Assembly: GCA_024509875.1 (NCBI GenBank)
Contig: JAMPIV010015263.1
Location: 310,001-374,000, forward strand
Origin: Oreohelix idahoensis
Lineage: Eukaryota > Mollusca > Gastropoda > Stylommatophora > Oreohelicidae
DNA length: 64,000 nucleotides
Reading direction: 5' to 3'
Position 1 is the first letter of the stretch; every line of letters begins with the position of its first letter. The position numbers and the translations under genes are program-made. This document shows positions 19,820 through 30,999 of this stretch, one piece after another. Below the pieces are notes generated by a model, which was not told the origin of the DNA, searched no databases, and worked only from the letters and a program-made list of their open reading frames with translations.

Positions 19820-21571
19820 GACCTCTCGAGATAAGGACAAGAAGAAGAGAATGCAAATGCTTTCCACCGGACAGTGTTTTCTGGTGGATTATGGAAAGAT
19901 TTCTGTTTCCCCACGACCTTAGCTAGTGCCCTTAACAGAATCTGTAACAGAAAAAGCCCCCAACCTCATCTGAGTGTAGAAATATACCTGTATGTAAATA
20001 TTTAAGTGATACATTAACAAACTAGATACTTATTACATGATTAGTGGGTTTATTAATTAAATATCTACACAGATAGGGTTAGTAGTGATTAGAACGTGAT
20101 GATGGCACAAGATGATTCACACAAAACACACAGATGAGATGTTAGTATGGTAGTTAATTAACTAGACGATTGAACCTCCGTAAAGCGAAATGATGATGAT
20201 GTGATATGATACGTGTTACCAAAATGGTGAGTAATCTACACAGTCCATGTGTCTCTAAATGCTTCTTCCTGGTAAGATGATTCACATGTATGCATAGAAT
20301 GTCCCAAGTTGTTATAAGGTATGTCGAGTGGGGTATCTCTAAAGTCGAGGACGTTCTAATGAAAACATTTGTTGTACTGAGATCGTTGACAACATTCGGT
20401 CCTTCACTGTTTGACAATATCTCTGTAGCGTTGATCAAGAGTTAACAGTTGTTGTATGAAAAATGTTTAGTGTCTAATCTCCGAAGGGTACTGGCCAGAG
20501 TGGATATCTTCACGAAATGTTCTTGATCTGTAGACTCATTACCTTGAGTGTGTAATCGTGATTCCTAAAATATACTTTGGAGTCTGCTTCATAGAATGCG
20601 CGTAAGAGCGTGTTGCACTTTGTATCAATATGAGATTTTTCTTTTGAGCTCTTTTGCTTGACTTCAGATGGTAAGCTTCCGATGGAGCTGAACTTGATAT
20701 GAGCAATCAACAGTGAGCTTTAGCTTGACTCCTGTAGTAAGCTTTCGATGAAGCTGAAATTGATATTTGAATAAGCAATCAACTGTGAGATTTAGATTGA
20801 CTCATGTAGTAAACTTTCGAGAGATTTGAACTTGATATAATTATGTATTGAACTTGTGCGCACGTGATATAAGGTGACGAAAAATGCTGCGTCCACCGTC
20901 TTAATCGTGGGCGAGAAATATTCCTTTTTATTTGAAGAATGAAATATGTTCTATGGCAAATTCTGGTAGCCAAATGTCAATTTTGATAACTTGTTTCTGG
21001 TTGGACGTCAGACACGTAGCGTGTAGACTCAGACTTCTAATGGACTGAAGACACAGAAAAGTCTTCGTAAGTTTTCACACTTAATATCACTGGTTGACTT
21101 TCACTTATTCTAATCTTCACTTTTGATCTCTATGAGTTCAATTCTAATGATGTTAAATTTACTGAGCATTAGAGTGTCTGCGCATGGAAGACTGTGATGA
21201 TGATTTAACAAGCTAGATGAAGGTGAAGTAAGAACTATTAATTACTTCCTATCAGCCTATCATCTTAGATTAAAATCTTCTGATTTTAGTAATCATTTAT
21301 GAAAAGAATTAATTGAAAATCTATCTTTCGCACATTTAGCTTTGAGGTTAAAGTGAATAAAGAATAAGCAAAAAGTATTACTAATCTGTATAAGTACTAC
21401 TAACTTTCTTTTCCTTTCGCAAAATCCTTTAAGAACACAATACACCACAGAAATGAAATATTTTATCCACACTGAATTAATTGCAGGCTATGCTTTAGGG
21501 TTTTTCTCTAAACCACAATGTTGAAAAAATTGGACTCCTCTCTCTAACGAACTGCACGGTACATATATTCC
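19820..21571. other. Non-coding stretch between elements 2 and 3
   Basis: No gene is recognisable. It contains three diverged tandem units of about 55-75 bp at 20646-20841 (listed separately). The remainder is unclassified. Confidence 0.5.
20646..20841. repeat. Three diverged tandem units (55-75 bp)
   Basis: Units begin near 20646, 20714 and 20787, each reading GAG-TTT-G-TTGACT...TAAGCTT-CGATG-AGCTGAA-TTGATAT. The third unit is shorter. Divergence among units is considerable, so this is an old duplication. Confidence 0.75.
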
Positions 21572-23891
21572 TGTCGCAAAATTGGTTTCAAGTCATTGCA
21601 AATGAGTTCAGTTAGATTTATAAACCCATCTACGATCGAGTGACCGCTTTCAAAATGGCGGCGTATCAGCGAAATGTGTATCGGACAGAGGAAATCGCCA
21701 ACGATAAAATAAAACGAAGGGAATCCGTATGAAAAGGATTTTACATTTCAGTACAGGGAAGGATGGTGTATAACTGCATATAAGATGGAACGGTAGGAAG
21801 TTCTCATTTACGGAGATATATGCGTATTTCGGCTGCCCACAGTTACGCTAAAAGCATGTAAACCCACTTCTGTTCTAAATATTAAAATCAACAAATAACA
21901 GTTTGGGAATTTACATGGATAGGAAGATAGAGTTTTATCAGCTGTATAAAACTAGATAAGATGGAACAATAGGGATATTATATATGCCGAGAATGATAAA
22001 GGCAAAATTTCAGTCGACGCACAGATCTGCCGAAATCACTGTTCGGGAAGGATTTTTCAGGTTAGGTTTAGGCTGTGACGTCGGTACTCTCCGATACGTC
22101 CGCGCTTTGCGTATATAAGTAGCGGATCGGTAAACTGAGAGAGACCCAACGCAAGAGGTTGAGACAAGACTGAGGGCAGATAACGCCACGACTCTAAATC
22201 CATCTGAAGTGTGAGCGGATCGCCAGAAAATTTCAGTCTAAGTGTCTGGAGTCTGAGGGTAAGCGAATTTACGATAGCTATCCTGTATAATAATTTCTTT
22301 TATTTTGTATTACAGGTTCATTTAGAATTCACAAAATATGCCTGTATAATATTCATTGATATAACGTATTATTATTTTAATATGATTTATTCATGTGCTT
22401 AGTGGAAGATGGTTGCTTGTACAAAAACGTATCAAAACTAGCCCCACAGCCAAATAGAAAATATTTATTATATTTAATGCTGTATCTCGTCGATATTAAA
22501 TGCATTATCGCTTACGAAGATAAAGGCAGTCCCATGACCAGAGATTGTCGTAGGGAAATAAATTGTTAGAAGCTTCAGCATGGAAGATACCGCTTTTACG
22601 AGGTTAGGTGACTAGTCCCCTTCCTCGCTGCCTTTGCCTTCCCTAGTTCGAGCGCACAACTTTGTACCCATTTACAGCTGGTAAACTGGAGTGTTCTATA
22701 GCCAGTTTCAGTAGAAAGCAACCTGATCACGTGGTCACTCACTTTCTTTATTTATGTATTACTTTTGTGTAGATGCTAAGGATAGCATCAGTATTTGAAT
22801 TTGTACTTGATATGATTTGGAAGGATCAAGTTATAGCATATGAAGGGATGTATAGGAGCGGAATAAACCAGATGATGTTTATTACTGATATGTTAATATT
22901 AATTCTGTATCATTGAAATGATGTTACTTGCTATGACTGTATAACTTTGACACCTGATGACTGACTTGTCTGACTTATGTGCTAGTCAGTTACACTTAAT
23001 TGAAATGTTAATATTAATGCTATATCACTGAAATGATGTCCTTGCTTACTATGATTGTATAACGGTGACATCTGATGACTGACTGGTCTGACATCTGTGC
23101 TAGTCAACTACAAGTCTAGCCAGATACTAGCCAAGGCTGATATGTTGCAGGTTCCATGAAATAACTCAAACCAGACTGTCCAGTATCAGAAGCCGGTGCA
23201 GTTCATCCGAGGCAATCCCACAAAAGTGCAGGACCCCAAAGAGTGAACTTCAACTGGTCATTGGCATCCCTACTGTTGGGCCTACCAAGTCTGATATCAG
23301 CAAAGGACAGTTTCAGCAGTACCAAGTTGGAAAGATAAGTGTCCTGTTTGACACTGACCACCTATACATGTGAAACAGCCAATAGTTCAAAACAATAATT
23401 AACCATACAGAAACTCAGTCAACTGATGACAGTTATCCTTAAATTCAAAGGACTAATAACAGTGATTTCAGTAACTTTATTATTTAAGATCTTGAAGTCT
23501 AAACAGACAATAATAGTAATTGTGTGAATACTTATATATATATATATGTGTATACTCTTTTCCAACTAGTAGAAATAGAATATTAGTGTAATTATTAAAC
23601 TATTTTAACTGTACCTGAGGATTTATTCACTTCTTCCATTTGTGGTTTCAGTGAATGTTCATTTTATTATCCCCTAGAATATAAGTAATCATAAGATAGT
23701 CATAGGGAGGAGACACCTTAAATCCTGGTACTACTTCTTACCAACTGGACCAGGGTTTTTACAGTCTGACTATTTTTATGATAACAATACACCAGTGCTT
23801 ATTTCTAAGACTGGGGTATTACTTGTAAGGTCAGAACTCTTTACTGGCATACTCTTACATAATATATACTTTTAAATAACCTCCCGCTACA
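21572..23891 (+). repeat. 5' LTR of element 3
   Basis: It starts TGTCGCAAAA and ends CCGCTACA. It carries a CRE-like TGACGTCG (22077-22084) and a strong TATA box, TATATAAG (22112-22119), about 540 bp in, a convincing promoter pair. GGTAAGC near 22258 and TTGTATTACAG near 22316 could bound a tiny intron, which is speculative. A 63-codon frame in the LTR starts without ATG and is not called. Confidence 0.92.
22077..22119 (+). promoter_or_regulatory. CRE-like site plus TATA box in the LTR of element 3
   Basis: TGACGTCG is followed 35 bp later by TATATAAG; the same arrangement is preserved in the 3' LTR (27213-27256). The spacing suits RNA polymerase II initiation about 30 bp downstream, which would give a U3 of roughly 0.57 kb. 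Confidence 0.6.
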
Positions 23892-23892
23892 G

Positions 23893-23910
23893 TGGGGGCT
23901 CGTCCGGGAT
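23893..23910 (+). other. Primer binding site of element 3, proline tRNA type
   Basis: TGGGGGCTCGTCCGGGAT begins one base after the 5' LTR and is identical to the site in element 2. Confidence 0.93.
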
Positions 23911-24166
23911 ATATCTTTGATATTCCTGAGCCAACTTTCTATTTCTGCTGTGTAGAAGATTTTGTTTTGAAAAAATTTTTTTTGGAAAGAGTAAACATAA
24001 TAGGAAATAATTATATTTTTTGTAGGAGTACCATTGAGTACAGATAAGACAGCTGTTTCATATATGGTGAAGTCAGTTTAATTAACTTTAATTTTAAATA
24101 AGTTAATTATATTGTAGTAAATTAGTTTGAGTAAGATCGCTTGCCCTACTAGACTACAGATACATC

Positions 24167-25314
24167 ATGGCTGACTTGGTCAAATTTAGGTCTGCTACAC
24201 TGCAGGTGGGAAAAGAGCTTGGCATGGATGGTGACGTTCTGATCCGGTATGTCACGACGGAATGTGAAAAGTACACCGAGAGAGAAGCAAAGCAATTGGA
24301 AGCAGAAAGAGAAGCCAAGAAATTGGAAGCAGAAAGAGAAGCCAAGAAATTGGAAGCAGAAAGAGAAGCCAAGAAATTGGAAGCAGAAAGAGAAGCCAAG
24401 AAATTAGAAGCAGAGAGAGAAGCCAAGAAATTAGAAGCAGAGAGAGAAGCCAAGAAATTAGAATTAGAAGCGGAGAGAGAAACAAAGAAACTAGAAGCTG
24501 AGAGAGAAGCCAAGAAATTAGAATTGGAAGCAGAGAGAGAAGCCAAGAAATTAGAAGCTGAGAGAGAAGAAAGGAGGTTACAAGCAGAGAGAGACCATGA
24601 GCTGAAAATGAGACAGCTTGATCTTGAACTTCAGGCTGGGACTATCACCCATGGTAATAGCTCACCTCATTCTGCGAATAGCTCTTTTCAGAACACAGCA
24701 AATGGGGCCATGAACTTCCACCTAGATCCATTTGTTGAAAAGGAGGACGCAATGAGTCGTACCTGGATAGGTATGAAAGGCTAGCCTCTACCTATGGACT
24801 GGAAAAGGAAAAATGGAGTCTAAAGTTATCCCAGGGATTGAGAGGTATTGCATATGATGTGTTTCTGAAACTCCCCAAAGAAGATCAGGAAAATTATGAG
24901 ATACTAAAGCAAGCCTTACTGATCCGGTATGAAAAGAACTCTGAGGCATATAGGAAGAAATTTAGAACTTCTAAACCTCTACCTGGAGAAACATATAACC
25001 AGTTCTCAGCTAGGCTAGAAACGTATTTGTTGAAATGGAGTAGTTTAGGTAAGTATCAGAAAACCTACGAGGATCTGAAAGAAATGGTTATGTTAGAGCA
25101 AGTGAAAGATTCCATGTCTCAAGAAATGAGGAAATTCCTTATGGAACAAGGAGCAGAGAGGCTGGAAGACATTTTGAAATGTGCAGAGAGATACCAAGCA
25201 GCTCAAGCTGAATTGGTAGGAACAAAAAGGAAGCAGGTAGAAGGATATAAGCCACCACCGCAGAATACCGATTTTGACGATGGATCAACCATACAGAAAC
25301 AAGCAAAGATTTGA
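24167..25314 (+). pseudogene. gag: gag of element 3, frameshifted
   Basis: The start (MADLVKFRSATLQVGKELG) matches gag of element 2. The coiled coil is a nearly perfect run of 9-residue EREAKKLEA-type units. After MNFHLDPFVEKED a small indel near 24750 throws the frame to a stop at 24784. The capsid continues in another frame with YNQFSARLETYLLKW and MRKFLMEQGAE, the SCAN-like part, to a stop at 25314. A second shift then leads to the zinc-knuckle and protease frame. With at least two breaks this copy cannot make full Gag alone. Confidence 0.88.
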
Positions 25315-25984
25315 TAATAAGGACAAGAACCCTCAGACTCAGGAAAATAAACCCTACAAACAGGGAGCTAAGTGGTGCAAATTTTGTAAGATGAGCAACC
25401 ACAACACTGATGAATGTGGGAGGAAAAAACCCCTTCATCATGCTGCATGTCTACAGGTGAGGACTTCTGTTAGGAAGGAACTGACTGTGGGTCAGAATAG
25501 CCTCCATCACCCACCTACCCAGGAGATAGTGACTGTGAATGGCAAACAAGTCACAGGAATGTATGACACAGGTTTGTCCTATGACGCAGTCGTGTGTGCA
25601 TCTCTGGTGTGCCCTGAACAAATCACCACAGAAACAGTAGAGATTCAAGGGCCACTAAAAGGAACATCACCCCTTACATTACCCATAGCAAAGATTCATG
25701 TCAGTTGTCGCTATGTGGAAGGGGAGATAAATGCAGCTGTGATAGATGATCCCTTTTACCCCCTAATGTTGGGGCGTAAATATGTTTTCTTAGGAGACCC
25801 CGTAAAACCTATGGTTATGGCAGGAATCCAGACCAAGGCTGACTCCAGGAACATAGAGAGGGACACCAACGTAAAATTTCATTCAACTGAAATGAAACGG
25901 GCTCAAGAAGCAGACAGCACATTGAAGCCTTGTTTTGGCAAATTGTCAAAGACACATAACACCAAGGAAAGGACACTTCTATAG
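25274..25984 (+). pseudogene. Zinc knuckle, protease and start of the integrase region, element 3
   Basis: This frame has the CX2CX4HX4C knuckle CKFCKMSNHNTDEC, then a retropepsin-like MYDTG active site and the conserved stretch ending LGRKYVFLGDP. It then runs on in the same frame into the region just before integrase (STEMKRAQEADSTLKPCF). Element 2 has a stop and frame change there. A third frameshift near 25955 ends the frame and integrase continues in the overlapping one. Confidence 0.85.
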
Positions 25985-26627
25985 GGAACATGGACTCTTG
26001 TACAGGAAAGCTGGCAGAGGGACGAAAAGTCATGGTCAAATTGTTGTACCATCCACCTATAGGAATAAGGTTATAGGCTGGGGACACATATCAACTTTGA
26101 GTGAACACCTGGGTAATGGTGCCACAAAACAAAGAATAGCCACCCAGTTCTACTGGCCAGGTATTACGGAAGACATAAATCAGTATGTAAATTCCTGTCC
26201 AGAGTGCACCTATGTAGATTCAGAAAGTCGACGGAAGAGTCTTCATCAAAAATCTACAAGCAAACCAGCAATCAGGGGTACTCCCGAGATTTGCACGGGA
26301 GGGGAAAGGAAACATCCCACACAGGTTCAATTGCAGTCTGAACCCCATGCGCTGGAAAAAAGGAACAAATCACGTAGCGAAAATCAAACACCTACGGATT
26401 TGCGAGGGAAAACCACATCCAACTATCAACGAAAAGAGGGCGGTAAACTTCATGGGAAACCTACCGACCCGGTTTCACCAGCAGTAAGAGCCTGGATGAA
26501 AAGCCGAACAGGAAGGAGAGAGATAGTAAAGGATGAATATATTATTCTTGGAAAACAGAATGTGGGCGCAGATTTTCTTAGTCGCCATCCCACAGAGCTT
26601 GAGGAGGATAGAAGGAAGGAAAACTAA
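25935..26627 (+). CDS. Chimeric pol remnant: integrase zinc domain, basic insert, RNase H tail
   Basis: 230 codons without a stop. Residues up to about 91 match the integrase zinc domain of element 2 (HFYREHGLLYRKAG, FYWPGITEDI, CPEC). From about residue 92 to 203 the sequence does not match pol at all. It is rich in K, R, S, T and P (HPTQVQLQSEPHALEKRNKS; PAVRAWMKSRTGRRE). From about 205 it returns to the RNase H C-terminus (NVGADFLSRHP) and the usual end. The integrase core, RT and nearly all of RNase H are therefore missing. The middle could derive from another retroelement or from host sequence; I do not recognise it. The frame may simply have survived by youth. Confidence 0.7.
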   Translation: MANCQRHITPRKGHFYREHGLLYRKAGRGTKSHGQIVVPSTYRNKVIGWGHISTLSEHLGNGATKQRIATQFYWPGITEDINQYVNSCPECTYVDSESRRKSLHQKSTSKPAIRGTPEICTGGERKHPTQVQLQSEPHALEKRNKSRSENQTPTDLRGKTTSNYQRKEGGKLHGKPTDPVSPAVRAWMKSRTGRREIVKDEYIILGKQNVGADFLSRHPTELEEDRRKEN

Positions 26628-26707
26628 CCTCGGAATGGTCGATTTGCAATTGTCTTGTACCCAATAGTTAAGCTAGATATCATCCAGCTTAAAATATGGG
26701 GGAGCTA

Positions 26708-29031
26708 TGTCGCAAAATTGGTTTCAAGTCATTGCAAATGAGTTCAGTTAGATTTATAAACCCATCTACGATCGAGTGACCGCTTTCAAAATGGCGGCGT
26801 ATCAGCGAAATGTGTATCGGACAGAGGAAATCGCCAACGATAAAAATAAAACGAAGGGAATCCGTATGAAAAGGATTTTACATTTCAGTACAGGGAAGGA
26901 TGGTGTATAACTGCATATAAGATGGAACGGTAGGAAGTTCTCATTTACGGAGATATATGCGTATTTCGGCTGCCCACAGTTACGCTAAAAGCATGTAAAC
27001 CCACTTCTGTTCTAAATATTAAAATCAACAAATAACAGTTTGGGAATTTACATGGATAGGAAGATAGAGTTTTATCAGCTGTATAAAACTAGATAAGATG
27101 GAACAATATGGATATTATATATGCCGAGAATGATAAAGGCAAAATTTCAGTCGACGCACAGATCGGCCGAAATCACTGTTCGGGAAGGATTTTTCAGGTT
27201 AGGTTTAGGCTGTGACGTCGGTACTCTCCGATACGTCCGCGCTTTGCGTATATAAGTAGCGGATCGGTAAACTCTGAGAGAGAGACCCAACGCAAGAGGT
27301 TGAGACAAGACTGAGGGCAGATAACGCCACGACTCTAAATCCATCTGAAGTGTGAGCGGATCGCCAGAAAATTTCAGTCTAAGTGTCTGGAGTCTGAGGG
27401 TAAGCGAATTTACGATAGCTATCCTGTATAATAATTTCTTTTATTTTGTATTACAGGTTCATTTAGAATTCACAAAATATGCCTGTATAATATTCATTGA
27501 TATAACGTATTATTATTTTAATATGATTTATTCATGTGCTTAGTGGAAGATGGTTGCTTGTACAAAAACGTATCAAAACTAGCCCCACAGCCAAATAGAA
27601 AATATTTATTATATTTAATGCTGTATCTCGTCGATATTAAATGCATTATCGCTTACGAAGATAAAGGCAGTCCCATGACCAGAGATTGTCGTAGGGAAAT
27701 AAATTGTTAGAAGCTTCAGCATGGAAGATACCGCTTTTACGAGGTTAGGTGACTAGTCCCCTTCCTCGCTGCCTTTGCCTTCCCTAGTTCGAGCGCACAA
27801 CTTTGTACCCATTTACAGCTGGTAAACTGGAGTGTTCTATAGCCAGTTTCAGTAGAAAGCAACCTGATCACGTGGTCACTCACTTTCTTTATTTATGTAT
27901 TACTTTTGTGTAGATGCTAAGGATAGCATCAGTATTTGAATTTGTACTTGATATGATTTGGAAGGATCAAGTTATAGCATATGAAGGGATGTATAGGAGC
28001 GGAATAAACCAGATGATGTTTATTACTGATAGGTTAATATTAATTCTGTATCATTGAAATGATGTTACTTGCTATGACTGTATAACTTTGACACCTGATG
28101 ACTGACTTGTCTGACTTATGTGCTAGTCAGTTACACTTAATTGAAATGTTATTAATGCTATATCACTGAAATGATGTCCTTGCTTACTATGATTGTATAA
28201 CGGTGACATCTGATGACTGACTGGTCTGACATCTGTGCTAGTCAACTACAAGTCTAGCCAGATACTAGCCAAGGCTGATATGTTGCAGGTTCCATGAAAT
28301 AACTCAAACCAGACTGTCCAGTATCAGAAGCCGGTGTAGTTCATCCGAGGCAATCCCACCAAAGTGCAGGACCCCAAAGAGTGAACTTCAACTGGTCATT
28401 GGCATCCCTACTGTTGGGCCTACCAAGTCTGATATCAGCAAAGGACAGTTTCAGCAGTACCAAGTTGGAAAGATAAGTGTCCTGTTTGACACTGACCACC
28501 TATACATGTGAAACAGCCAATAGTTCAAAACAATAATTAACCATACAGAAACTCAGTCAACTGATGACAGTTATCCTTAAATTCAAAGGACTAATAACAG
28601 TGATTTCAGTAACTTTATTATTTAAGATCTTGAAGTCTAAACAGACAATAATAGTAATTGTGTGAATATTTTTATATATACATATATATGTATACTCTTT
28701 GCCAACTAGTAGAAATAGAATATTAGTGTAATTATTAAACTATTTTAACTGTACCTGAGGATTTATTCACTTCTTCCATTTGTGGTTTCAGTGAATGTTC
28801 ACTTTATTATCCCCTAGAATATAAGTAATCATAAGATAGTCATAGGGAGGAGACACCTTAAATCCTGGTACTACTTCTTACCAACTGGACCAGGGTTTTT
28901 ACAGTCTGACTATTTTTATGATAACAATACACCAGTGCTTATTTCTAAGACTGGGGTATTACTTGTAAGGTCAGAACTCTTTACTGGCATACTCTTACAG
29001 AATATATACTTTTAAATAACCTCCCGCTACA
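26708..29031 (+). repeat. 3' LTR of element 3
   Basis: Nearly identical to 21572-23891, with a few substitutions and small indels in AT and GA runs. A G-rich run (ATGGGGGAGCTA) precedes it as purine tract. It ends CCGCTACA and is followed by sequence unrelated to the left flank. Confidence 0.93.
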
Positions 29032-30390
29032 ATGACAAACAGATGCAAAGAAAATCTCCCTCCTTCCAACTGTCTCACAGCCATCCGTCATCTTGTGTTT
29101 GTCTATCGCTCCGCATGTCAGTTTTGTTCTAGGCTGCTGGCTGCGGCCTTTGTTCCTTCGGTCCATTGTCGCTTGCACGTTAACAAGTCCCTTTGTCGTG
29201 CCGGGCTTATTGTATTCCACCTGGAAGCAAAGGTTGTTGTTCCGCGTCGAGGGCCTTTGATATCATGCTCCTGGAGATGATTGTTTGCAGGGTCTATTGT
29301 ATTGTGCGAGACAGTAACCGCGTTGTGTTTAAACAACGGCTTAGACTAATCTTTTGTGCCAACCGCGCTCTCATCGTGAAACCAGAGGTGTTTAACAAGG
29401 TGGGGAATTGAATCAAAAGAATTTCGTTACCACCGATTAAAGAACAAATGTCGTTCTCTTGCTCCAGTCGGGAGTAATAAAGATTACAGATGAGTTTAAC
29501 AAGGGAGGAAACTGAATCAAAAGAATTTCTTTACCACCGATGAAAAGACAAATGTGGTTCTTTAGATGCCGGATGCGAGTGATCAAGAAAACATTTTACA
29601 GATGAAATAGCAAAACGTGGATGAAAGAGCACGATGTGGGAGAACATAAAATAAGAAAGATGTAGAAAAGATAGGGCGATAAGGTTTGGCGCTCGTTTAT
29701 CACACTACGTTAGAAAATCTAAGCTCCCTAACAATCTAATATGACAAGAGCACACCTGCTATCAGAGCATTTTAAATTTGGAATAAGTTCACCCTATACA
29801 TAACTTTTATCATTGGCGGATGATATGCTTCCTGCAATGTCCATCAACTGAACAGTGAAAAATTAAACTAAATAATATGTTACAAAAAAGTTAACTTCTC
29901 TTCAAAGAATAGACAGCGTCTTATCTCACGTAGTTCACAACTAAAGTGGAATTGTTTTAAGCATGGTCATTGGTTTTAACTTTGGTCGTAAAAAATGTAC
30001 TTTCAATGCTAGGGATACCTCGCTTTTAAATGTTTATGGAAGAGGATTTGTCTGAACTTCCCCTAGCTTAAGCATTATTTATTTCCCTCCGTCACCAAAT
30101 GTCTATCAAATCATCTATTTTGGTCTACTGGTAGACCGTGATTGACCGTTTGCCGACCCCAGATCTAGAGTATTATTTCTTTGGTGCGTGCGAATGTTAA
30201 ATTCTAACCAATCTCTTCTGCCCTTGCAATGAGTACGTTCTGGCCAATGAGAAAGTTCAATTCAAAATTCGAGCCAATGACGTCACAAATAATTTGACTC
30301 TTTATATTTAGTATTTTAAAAAATATATTTATATATAACTCTTAATAGCTTTTTTTTTTAACTCATAGTAATTATTAAGAAAATAATATA
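29032..30390. other. Non-coding stretch; direct repeat and CCAAT/CRE cluster
   Basis: No gene is recognisable. Two ~68-bp direct repeats at 29391-29459 and 29495-29563 share TTTAACAAGG...GAATCAAAAGAATTTC. Further on are three CCAAT motifs (about 30208, 30242, 30271), the last abutting a perfect CRE, TGACGTCA (about 30276-30283), and then an AT-rich stretch. This looks like a promoter, but no coding frame follows. Confidence 0.45.
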
Positions 30391-30785
30391 AGGGTGTCAT
30401 AAAAGATTGGACCCTTTTCAAAAAAATGATTCTCGGCCCCATGACGTGGTACGAGGATGCTTTCTATCACAAAAGTAAGATAATCTCTACAAGTTTTTAA
30501 GCATACCTTACAAAGACTCAAAAAAGTGCGCATGCGCGCAGCGGGTATTTCAAGTGAAACTTTCGCAGTTGAGTTGCAACCGGTAATTGTTACATGTCTC
30601 TAAACAAACTGGTCAAGTAGGTTACAAAAAAAAGAAATAGGTTCATTCTTTTTGAGTCTTTGTAAGGTATGCTTAAAAACTGGCAGAGATTATCTTAATT
30701 TTGTGATAGAAAGCATCCTTGTACCACACATCATCGGGCCGAGAATACATTTTTTGAAAAGGGTACAATATTTCATGGACACCCT
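30391..30785. mobile_element. Inverted-repeat element (MITE-like), ~395 bp
   Basis: The two ends are inverted copies for roughly 120 bp each: AGGGTGTCAT...GAAAAGGGT-type sequence on the left and its complement, ending ATGGACACCCT, on the right. The unpaired centre is about 110 bp and contains GCGCATGCGCGC. TA dinucleotides lie at or near both ends. The GGGTGTCC-type terminus and TA context suggest a Tc1/mariner-related non-autonomous element. The exact termini are uncertain by a base or two. Confidence 0.75.
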
Positions 30786-30999
30786 GTACATTTTTTCACA
30801 GCTTTTCCTTACATTCAATATGGTTGCTGAGTTCACTCACAGACAAACACTATGAACATAACTTTCTACTGGAACAAGCGTATGAACTTCACAGAAAATA
30901 ATTATTTTCAAAGTCTCTTTCGGACATATTTGGTTAATTTTGCTTCTTCGTCAATGTGTTGTCGTCTTTTGGCCAGTAAACCAAACCACTAATTGAAAA

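Larger units (their letters stand above)
21572..29031 (+). mobile_element. Gmr1-like retrotransposon with deleted pol (element 3)
   Basis: Two ~2.32-kb LTRs (21572-23891 and 26708-29031) that differ by about a dozen changes flank a 2.8-kb internal region. It has the same primer site as element 2, a frameshifted gag, a zinc knuckle, a protease, and the beginning of integrase. It then jumps through unrelated sequence to the last residues of RNase H. It is thus a non-autonomous deletion derivative that moved recently. The flanking pentamers (ATTCC left, ATGAC right) do not match, so the usual target duplication is missing. Confidence 0.92.

Noticed and set aside
22211..22402. 63-codon frame in both LTRs of element 3 (second copy 27352-27543)
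   Set aside because: It starts at GTG, is hydrophobic AT-rich reading, and its duplication is explained by the LTRs.
24154..24546. Ser/Leu-rich minus-strand frames opposite gag of element 3
   Set aside because: Shadow of the 27-bp coiled-coil repeat on the other strand.
29032..29411. Overlapping 70-80-codon frames on both strands after element 3
   Set aside because: No motif, no consistent frame and no match to neighbours; GC-richer sequence simply lacks stops here.
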